Assembly: GCA_023393165.1 (NCBI GenBank)
Contig: JAEWMJ010000059.1
Coordinates: 1 to 14,596 of the forward strand
Direction of reading: 5' to 3'
DNA: 14,596 nucleotides
DNA from: Bacillota bacterium
Lineage (GTDB): Bacteria; Bacillota; Clostridia; Christensenellales; Christensenellaceae
Shown here piece by piece: positions 1 to 4,988 of this stretch. The notes under the pieces are model-generated. The model had not been told where the DNA came from. It worked only from the letters and a program-made list of their open reading frames with translations, and made no database searches. Every line of letters starts with the position of its first letter. Position 1 is the stretch's first letter. The position numbers and the translations under genes were made by a program.

Positions 1-55
1 AGCTTGAACAACTCCATTCTAACGGAAAGGTGATTTTTTGTGTAACTTTTGCCAT

Positions 56-80
56 CCACCCGCATAGCGGGTGGTTTTTT
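56..80 (+). terminator. Rho-independent terminator of a gene left of the window
   Basis: A perfect 8-bp stem (CCACCCGC / GCGGGTGG) with a 3-base loop (ATA) is followed directly by six T on the + strand. This is the classic intrinsic terminator form and would end a rightward transcript that enters from outside the window. It could instead be the first hairpin of a small repeated element, because a second hairpin follows at 86-100. Confidence 0.7.
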
Positions 81-85
81 GTTTC

Positions 86-100
86 GTACGCTGCGCGTAC
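86..100. repeat. Short inverted repeat, possible part of a REP-like element
   Basis: GTACGC (86-91) and GCGTAC (95-100) form a 6-bp stem around a 3-base loop. It lies just after the terminator at 56-80 and before ACTCAACGGACTAAAGTC at 100-117. Two hairpins close together followed by a fixed-looking tail resemble intergenic repeats scattered in clostridial genomes. This is pattern recall only; just one copy is present in the window. Confidence 0.35.
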
Positions 101-123
101 TCAACGGACTAAAGTCACAAAAT

Positions 124-154
124 AAAATCCTGCACATTCCTGTGCAGGATTTTT
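124..154 (-). terminator. Bidirectional terminator after the wall hydrolase gene
   Basis: A 10-bp perfect stem (ATCCTGCACA / TGTGCAGGAT) with a TTCC loop is flanked by A and T runs on both sides. It lies 12 bases past the stop codon at 167-169. On the minus strand the stem is followed by TTTTATTTT, so it should end transcription of the hydrolase gene. The symmetric flanks mean it could also act on rightward transcripts. Confidence 0.85.
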
Positions 155-166
155 ATCATTAGAATT

Positions 167-1522
167 TTAAAAGAGTCTGCGTCCTTCAAGGAAATGCGAG
201 GTCCAGTAACTGGAATTGAATATGTTTCCCGATATTCTTACCTTGCCTTCGCTGGATGATGCATCTACCATCGTTCCGTCTCCCAGATATATCCCAACAT
301 GCCCTTTGTAATCGATAATGTCGCCCCTCTGCAGGTCTTCCATTTTCTCAATTTTTGTATATCCCGAATTGTGCCACCCCGCGGACGTCATATAATTAAT
401 TCCGTTTCCGCTGATTTTAAGCGCATAATATACAAAACCCGAGCAGTCAAAAACATTAGGTCCTTTGCCGCCCCAGACGTACTTTTTGCCCAGCTGCGAA
501 AGTGCCGCCTGTACAAACGCTTCACGGTCCCCCGGATTCGCTGCAGGCGCCGGAGCGCTTACATTACTGTCGCTGCCGCTGTTGCTCTTGCCCAAGCTGC
601 TGCTGTCCGCATTGCCGCTGCTCTTTTTACTTCCAGTAGATGCTTTTTTCACATATTCCAATGAAGGTTCAGCATCTTTGGAATAAAGCGCTTCTCTCGT
701 ATCCGAACCTACATTGCCGTCGTCTGCAAGGCCGTTCATTCTTTGGAAATACTCTACCGCTTTGGTGGTTGAAGGTCCAAATACGCCGTCTGCTGTCGCC
801 GGATAGCCAAGTTCCGCAAGCCTCTGCTGAATAGACTCGACGTCAGGGCCGTCCGCGCCTTCGGATACGGTATAATACCTGGCGCTGTCGGAGAAAAGAA
901 CCGTTTGTGTTTCCACACTAGCAACGCCGTCAATCGGAAGCCCGTTTTTCCGCTGAAAATATTCGATTGCCTGAGTTGTAATGGGTCCCAAAAGGGTTGT
1001 TGTCTCATCGTGCTCCATATAGTCCAGATCCATTAACCGCTGCTGGATCACGGCTACAAACGGATCGTTCATGCCGGACGAAAGTGCGCTGTAAACGGGT
1101 TCCGGAGACGGTGCAGGAGTCGGTTCGGCTGCCGGTTCTGTTGCAGGGGCGGGCGATGGAATCGCGGTTGCTTCCGCCTGGACTGTGGTATCAGTCAAAT
1201 CCGATGTTAACTCGCCATTGGAGGTCGAATCTAAAATCTGGTTGGTCCATGATGGAGAAGGAACTGCTTCATAAGAAGGAGCTTGTGTTTGCACCTGGGC
1301 AAACGTTACAGCGTTTGATACCTCTCCCGAACCTCCTGCCATGGCAAAAACGACGGGGAGGATCACAGCCGCGACTGCAGTTGCGGCAATAAAAAGAATC
1401 TTTTTCTGGATGGGATTTTCATGCCTTTTCCTGCGGGAATCAGAACCCGGGTCTGAATTGGCTTTCTTTCCTTTTAAATGGGATTTGGCTTTTTTCATTC
1501 GTGCGTGGGGTCGTGCAAACAT
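167..1522 (-). CDS. NlpC/P60 cell-wall hydrolase with two peptidoglycan-binding domains
   Basis: This is probably a secreted or membrane-anchored peptidoglycan endopeptidase that cuts stem peptides during wall growth or cell separation. The 451 residues begin with a very basic cytoplasmic stretch (1-41) and one hydrophobic segment (42-62) that acts as a signal anchor. A Pro/Ala/Glu-rich linker (115-142) and two PG_binding_1 repeats (about 148-210 and 219-280, each with the EYFQR-NGL core) follow. A Ser/Gly-rich spacer (294-328) leads to a C-terminal NlpC/P60 domain (332-451). The catalytic Cys360 sits in DCSGF and His408 in GHVGIYLGDG. The third position, often His, is Asp420 in VDASS. The start is supported by GAGGT seven bases upstream. 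The gene stands alone, with hairpins on both sides. The function is a family assignment; the exact bond cleaved is not visible. Confidence 0.9.
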   Translation of the reverse strand: MFARPHARMKKAKSHLKGKKANSDPGSDSRRKRHENPIQKKILFIAATAVAAVILPVVFAMAGGSGEVSNAVTFAQVQTQAPSYEAVPSPSWTNQILDSTSNGELTSDLTDTTVQAEATAIPSPAPATEPAAEPTPAPSPEPVYSALSSGMNDPFVAVIQQRLMDLDYMEHDETTTLLGPITTQAIEYFQRKNGLPIDGVASVETQTVLFSDSARYYTVSEGADGPDVESIQQRLAELGYPATADGVFGPSTTKAVEYFQRMNGLADDGNVGSDTREALYSKDAEPSLEYVKKASTGSKKSSGNADSSSLGKSNSGSDSNVSAPAPAANPGDREAFVQAALSQLGKKYVWGGKGPNVFDCSGFVYYALKISGNGINYMTSAGWHNSGYTKIEKMEDLQRGDIIDYKGHVGIYLGDGTMVDASSSEGKVRISGNIFNSSYWTSHFLEGRRLF

Positions 1523-1650
1523 CTTTTGTACCTCGTTAAATTATTTTTTTTATAAGGGATGATCACATGTTATATGATGAATGTGGAGATTTTATAAAGA
1601 TGTAAAAGTTATTTAATACTTTTTTAATATTTATAATTTGTTTTTCAAAT

Positions 1651-1686
1651 AACAAGCCGTCTGCTTTCAAAAGCAAACGGCTTGTT
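1651..1686 (-). terminator. Hairpin ending the metal-module operon
   Basis: AACAAGCCGT (1651-1660) pairs with ACGGCTTGTT (1677-1686). The stem continues inward through TGCTTT/AAAGCA with one mismatch. It lies 29 bases past the stop codon of the HMA-domain gene. The minus-strand tail is AT-rich but only weakly U-rich, so termination may be partial or the hairpin may serve as a stabilising 3' end. Confidence 0.7.
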
Positions 1687-1714
1687 TATGGTATTATTCT
1701 CTTATTATTGGATG

Positions 1715-1927
1715 CTAGATGACCTCGTATCCCTGCTCTACGATCGCATCTGTAATTTCCCTGATATCGGTAATTGAAGATTCATACGCTACGGTAACCT
1801 TTTTACCCTCAAGATCGACTGAAACGTTAAACACCCCTTTCATTTCACCAAGGGCCTTTTTAATCCTGTTTTCACAGTGGCTGCAGGACATGCCTTCAAC
1901 ATCCAGGCTGACTTTCTTTACCGGCAA
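1715..1927 (-). CDS. CopZ/MerP-like heavy-metal-associated (HMA) domain protein
   Basis: This is a small soluble metal chaperone consisting of a single HMA domain. From the proposed start it is 70 residues, close to typical CopZ length. The metal site is GMSCSHC, with cysteines at residues 15 and 18 (22 and 25 if counted from the upstream ATG), followed by a typical beta-alpha-beta-beta-alpha-beta pattern ending EQGYEVI. No signal peptide is seen, so it is cytosolic. The family carries Cu(I) and sometimes Hg or other soft metals; the metal is not decided by the sequence. The ATG at 1948 has no ribosome binding site. A strong AAGGAG lies inside that reading, nine bases before a TTG at 1927, so TTG is the likely start. 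It follows a Cys/His-rich membrane protein gene by 68 bases with no terminator between, so the two are probably co-transcribed. Confidence 0.88.
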   Translation of the reverse strand: MPVKKVSLDVEGMSCSHCENRIKKALGEMKGVFNVSVDLEGKKVTVAYESSITDIREITDAIVEQGYEVI

Positions 1928-1936
1928 TTTTTTAAG

Positions 1937-1942
1937 CTCCTT
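1937..1942 (-). promoter_or_regulatory. Ribosome binding site that decides the TTG start of the HMA gene
   Basis: AAGGAG lies nine bases upstream of TTG (1927-1925). It falls inside the reading frame if the ATG at 1948 is used, and that ATG is preceded only by AT-rich sequence with no Shine-Dalgarno match. This favours initiation at TTG. Confidence 0.7.
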
Positions 1943-1995
1943 TCCCATATGTATATTTCAAACCAGTTTATCCAAAAACCCGGAACATGATACCT

Positions 1996-2307
1996 TTATT
2001 CTTTATCCGGTCCGCCGTTTTCAGCGGCTGTGACTTCTTTTGTTTCATTATGTCCGCATCCATCATGAGAATGTCCGTTTCCTTTGAACATCATAAACAA
2101 CATAGGGATCATCATGATCGGACAGAGAAACGGGATGATCGCGCTCAAACCAACTGCGGCCGGAAAAACGCTTACAATAGACGGAAGCAGCCAGATTAAA
2201 ATAATCGGCAGCCCGCAGCAGAGAATCATCATCAGGGCATGCCCAAGCGGACTGTGTCCTTTACCTTTCTTCTGATTTTGATTATGATTATGATTGCAGC
2301 ATTGCAT
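1996..2307 (-). CDS. Cys/His-rich small membrane protein, probable metal handling
   Basis: I do not recognise a named family. From the start favoured here the protein has 103 residues. Its N-terminus is rich in possible metal ligands (Cys3, Cys4, several His and Asn), and a Lys/Gly/His stretch follows. Two hydrophobic segments (about 22-45 and 48-74) come next, then a hydrophilic tail with HSHDGCGH (79-86). Vicinal cysteines Cys30-Cys31 lie in the first hydrophobic segment. A Cys62-Pro63 step followed by many methionines lies in the second. CC and CP pairs inside membrane segments are known from metal transporters such as MerT and CPx-ATPases. The start at 2307 is set by AAGGAGGG eight bases upstream; an ATG at 2331 precedes that site and is unlikely. 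With the HMA gene downstream it appears to form a two-gene metal module. Transport, sensing and buffering are all possible. Confidence 0.75.
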   Translation of the reverse strand: MQCCNHNHNQNQKKGKGHSPLGHALMMILCCGLPIILIWLLPSIVSVFPAAVGLSAIIPFLCPIMMIPMLFMMFKGNGHSHDGCGHNETKEVTAAENGGPDKE

Positions 2308-2315
2308 TGTTTCAA

Positions 2316-2323
2316 CCCTCCTT
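2316..2323 (-). promoter_or_regulatory. Ribosome binding site that decides the start of the Cys/His-rich membrane protein
   Basis: AAGGAGGG is a near-perfect Shine-Dalgarno sequence eight bases before the ATG at 2307. The alternative ATG at 2331 would place this site inside the coding sequence. Confidence 0.8.
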
Positions 2324-2371
2324 CTTTTCATTTATACTATACACATGCGTTGTGGAGATATTATGTAGGAA

Positions 2372-2402
2372 TAAAAAGAAAAAGTCCGGGATACCGGACT
2401 TC
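2372..2402 (-). terminator. Rho-independent terminator of the HtrA gene
   Basis: AGTCCGG and CCGGACT (2383-2389 and 2394-2400) form a 7-bp GC-rich stem with a 4-base loop. On the minus strand it is followed by TTTTTCTTTTT. It lies about 15 bases beyond the htrA stop codon and isolates that gene from the metal module. Confidence 0.9.
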
Positions 2403-2416
2403 ACTCTTTATCTCAG

Positions 2417-3442
2417 CTATTTTTCCTCAGAGAATGTAATTTCCAGGTCTTTTTTCACTCCCTGGCGGACGATGCCCGCGCTTACCGTATCGCCGGCCTT
2501 ATGCGCTTTTTTGACGGCATCCACATCCTCCATGCTTTTAACGTCTTTTCCGTCCAGGCTGACGAGAATATCATCCTTTTGTATGCCTGCAACGTCTGCT
2601 CCGCTGCCCTGTGTAACTTCTGTGATGTATATCCCGACCGGCAGATCGTATTGCTGCGCAATCGTCTCGGTTATCTCCTGTCCGGATATGCCTATGAGCG
2701 GCCTTCCCTTCACATACCCGAACATCATGAGTTGATCGACGATAGGCTTGGCGTCGTTTATCGGTATCGCAAACCCCAGGCCTTCTATACCCGCCTGGGC
2801 TATCTTTATGGAATTGATGCCAATCACCTGTCCCTGGGTATTTACCAGTGCTCCCCCGCTGTTGCCGGGGTTGATAGCCGCGTCTGTCTGTATGAGATTC
2901 ATGGTCGTTTTCTCCGTGTCAACTTCCCTGTTGAGAGCGCTTACCACGCCCGATGTGACGGAACCCGCAAATTCCATGCCAAGCGGATTCCCTATGGCAA
3001 CCACAGGATCTCCTACCTCAAGCTTTGTGGAATCTCCCAATTCTGCTACGGGCAGTCCCGTAAGATCAACTTTGATAACCGCAAGATCGTTTGTACTGTC
3101 TCCGCCGATAAACTTTGCTTCCGCCTGCCGTTTGTCAGGCAGAAAGACCTCCAGTGTGGTATTTCCGCTCAGTTGGTTTTTAGGATCGGCATACTCCACA
3201 ACATGATAATTCGTCATGATATAGCCGTCCTGACTGATAATAATACCCGACCCTTCGGCAGTCTGAACCGATCCGAACCCCTGCGGGCTGCCTACCGTCA
3301 TCCTGATCCCGATAATCGAAGGCCCGACCTTCTTCGCTATTTCAGATACGGAAGATTCCTGAGAATAATCCGCTTTTACTGCGGCTGCGTTAACATTATC
3401 CGTGCCTGTCTGGCTTGAGGATACAATGCCCGCCTGCTGCAT
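2417..3442 (-). CDS. HtrA/DegP-type serine protease with PDZ domain (open part of the gene)
   Basis: This is an envelope quality-control protease that degrades misfolded exported proteins. In the 341-residue open part, the trypsin-like domain spans about 32-235. His80 (TNYHVV), Asp119 (NDLAVIKV) and Ser195 (NPGNSGG) form the full catalytic triad. One PDZ domain covers about 248-338, with the binding loop near PLIGI. The first ATG in this frame (3442) has no ribosome binding site and lies after the membrane anchor. The same frame continues upstream to 3676, encoding a basic cytoplasmic segment and a transmembrane helix, but with no ATG, GTG or TTG start. The true gene therefore probably reaches 3654 with one base missing (see the next entry). 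The gene ends in a strong terminator at 2372-2402. The family assignment is firm; whether the protein is made is uncertain. Confidence 0.9.
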   Translation of the reverse strand: MQQAGIVSSSQTGTDNVNAAAVKADYSQESSVSEIAKKVGPSIIGIRMTVGSPQGFGSVQTAEGSGIIISQDGYIMTNYHVVEYADPKNQLSGNTTLEVFLPDKRQAEAKFIGGDSTNDLAVIKVDLTGLPVAELGDSTKLEVGDPVVAIGNPLGMEFAGSVTSGVVSALNREVDTEKTTMNLIQTDAAINPGNSGGALVNTQGQVIGINSIKIAQAGIEGLGFAIPINDAKPIVDQLMMFGYVKGRPLIGISGQEITETIAQQYDLPVGIYITEVTQGSGADVAGIQKDDILVSLDGKDVKSMEDVDAVKKAHKAGDTVSAGIVRQGVKKDLEITFSEEK

Positions 3443-3654
3443 GAGTTCATTTTGTTTTTTAAGTTCTTTTGAGAATATGGAGTATAATGATCCTCCGACT
3501 ACCGTACTGCTGATAACAGACGTTACAAGTACCAGCGAAATATATGTTTTTAATCTGGATTTCTTTTTCGTCTGTTCTTTTACCGGCGGATTATCGCCGC
3601 TGTATACGTTTCCCGCAGTCTCCGAATTGCTGATGCAGTTATTTTTGAATTCAT
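3443..3654 (-). other. Out-of-frame 5' end of the htrA gene encoding its membrane anchor
   Basis: Read in the htrA frame, this segment encodes a polar N-terminus, a basic KKKSRLK stop-transfer patch, and a hydrophobic helix (TYISLVLVTSVISSTVVGG). That is the expected N-terminal layout of an anchored clostridial HtrA. The only ATG nearby (3654-3652) is in another frame, which stops after 24 codons at 3580. The sequence reads ATGAATTC. A single extra G (ATGGAATTC) would give M-E-F-K-N-N and join directly to the htrA frame. This suggests a one-base deletion just after the start codon, either real or from sequencing or assembly. The upstream ribosome binding site is weak. Confidence 0.6.
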
Positions 3655-3792
3655 GATTTTTGTCTTTTGCAAAATATTAGAAAATTTTTATGAAGAAATC
3701 ATGTATAAGAGTTGAATAAGTGATTAATAAACTGTGAAAAGATTTTAAACATGAATTTTATAATAATTGGATCGGTTTATCGTACAAAAAGC

Positions 3793-3820
3793 TTGCTGTA
3801 TCCATATTTTTCTTTATAAT
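3793..3820 (+). promoter_or_regulatory. Sigma-A-type promoter for the alpha/alpha-toroid gene
   Basis: A perfect TATAAT (3815-3820) is preceded by TTGCTG (3793-3798) with a 16-base spacer. The predicted transcript start near 3827 leaves a leader of about 60 bases before the ATG at 3888. No attenuator or riboswitch-like fold was seen in it. Confidence 0.65.
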
Positions 3821-3887
3821 ACAGAGTATCAGCTTATTCTTAAGTCAGGCAGACACATTCCATTATTAATTTGATGGAGGGATATGT

Positions 3888-4889
3888 ATGAGCGATTGGA
3901 AAAACGTGCTTAAAGGTGACCCTACTGATTGGCTGTTGCAAAAAGAAGACCCTTCCGTGCGGTATTTTACGCTGAAAGATATTCTGGACAGGCCGGAGGA
4001 CGATAAGGATGTGCAAGCCGCCAGGCGGGATATCATGCAAACCGGCCTTGTGTACGATATCTTGGATGCGCAGCGCAGCTCTGTGTATATTGAAGCTTAT
4101 CCCAGGTTTTATACAAACAAATATAAAGGCCTTGTATGGCAGCTGATCGTACTTGCTGAACTTGGGGCAGACGTCTGTCCGCAGATCAGGGAACAGTGTG
4201 AATACATTCTAGCCAACTCGCAGGAACCGGAAGACGGCGGTTTCTCTCAGCATGCATCCGCAAAAAAAGGCGGCGGCCTTCAATCCGAAGTCATCCCCTG
4301 CCTGACCGGTAACATGGTATGGAGCCTGATACACTTCGGCTATCTGGACGATCCGAGGCTTCAAAAGGGCGTCGGCTGGATCACCCGGTTTATGCGTTTT
4401 AACGACGGCGCGGAAGATTGGCCTCAGATCCCGCCGTACGATCATTATGAAATGTGCTGGGGCAGGCATACCTGCCACATGGGCGTGGTAAAGGCTCTTA
4501 AAGCGTTAAGCGCGATACCCCCGGACAGAAGAACCGGCGATATAAACGATACGATAGCGAGGGCTGCGGAATTTATGCTGATCCACCATATTTACAAACG
4601 CAGCCATAATTTGAACCGGACATCCAAACCCGGTTGGCTTAAATTCGGTTTTCCCCTGATGTACCAGGCTGACGCGCTTGAAATTCTGGATATTTTAACC
4701 GGGCTTGGTATAAAGGACAACCGTATGGATGACGCCGTAAATATAGTCCTTAAAAAGCAGGACGATATGGGCAGATGGAGAATGGAAAATACCTATTGCA
4801 GCGACCGGCTGCTTATCCCAATGGTACAAAAAGACGAACAAAGCAAATGGATCACGCTAAGAGCCATTAGGATATTGAAGCGATATTAA
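3888..4889 (+). CDS. Alpha/alpha-toroid (terpenoid cyclase-like) protein of unknown function
   Basis: The 333 residues match a family I recognise from Clostridia and Chloroflexota. It is often labelled 'nitrogen fixation protein NifH' in databases but has none of the NifH nucleotide-binding motifs. Repeated helical blocks fit the toroid fold of squalene cyclases and prenyltransferases: DPSVRYFTLKDIL (21-33), KYKGLVWQLIVLAELGAD (78-95), DGGFS (116-120), CLTGN (138-142), WGRHTCHMG (191-199) and KQDDMGRWRMEN (290-301). There is no signal peptide, so it is cytosolic. Conserved-looking Cys138, Cys190, Cys196 and His197 could form a metal site, but that is inference. The start is set by GGAGG seven bases upstream. 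The gene is transcribed alone, divergent from htrA, with its own promoter and terminator. Its substrate and reaction are unknown. Confidence 0.85.
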   Translation: MSDWKNVLKGDPTDWLLQKEDPSVRYFTLKDILDRPEDDKDVQAARRDIMQTGLVYDILDAQRSSVYIEAYPRFYTNKYKGLVWQLIVLAELGADVCPQIREQCEYILANSQEPEDGGFSQHASAKKGGGLQSEVIPCLTGNMVWSLIHFGYLDDPRLQKGVGWITRFMRFNDGAEDWPQIPPYDHYEMCWGRHTCHMGVVKALKALSAIPPDRRTGDINDTIARAAEFMLIHHIYKRSHNLNRTSKPGWLKFGFPLMYQADALEILDILTGLGIKDNRMDDAVNIVLKKQDDMGRWRMENTYCSDRLLIPMVQKDEQSKWITLRAIRILKRY

Positions 4890-4942
4890 AAAACAGTGAA
4901 ATAAAGTTCGTTAATATCCGCTGATCCTCTGTAATTTGGCAT

Positions 4943-4970
4943 AAAAAAACAGCCTTGCGGCTGTTTTTTT
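4943..4970. terminator. Bidirectional terminator between two convergent genes
   Basis: ACAGCC / GGCTGT with a 4-base loop is flanked by seven A on the left and seven T on the right, so it works on both strands. It ends the toroid gene (stop at 4889) and, on the minus strand, the surface protein gene (stop at 4989). Confidence 0.92.
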
Positions 4971-4988
4971 ATGCGATACGCCATCTGG

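Noticed and set aside
3..119. Open frame through the left end of the window on the + strand
   Set aside because: It runs straight through the terminator hairpin and the inverted repeat, has no start in view, and shows no recognisable protein; it is more likely non-coding.
1523..1650. c-di-AMP (ydaO-type) riboswitch before the wall hydrolase gene
   Set aside because: The leader is short, very AT-rich, and lacks the conserved multi-helix core.
2501..3418. Long open frame (305 codons) on the + strand opposite htrA
   Set aside because: It lies fully antisense to a gene with intact HtrA motifs, has no ribosome binding site, and its translation shows no family features.
3580..3679. Programmed ribosomal frameshift for htrA
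   Set aside because: No slippery heptamer with a downstream pseudoknot was seen. A simple one-base loss at ATGAATTC explains the phase problem better.
3888..4889. Nitrogenase iron protein (NifH) label
   Set aside because: There is no P-loop (GKGGIGKS-type) and no Fe-S cysteine pattern. Sequence blocks fit the alpha/alpha-toroid fold instead.
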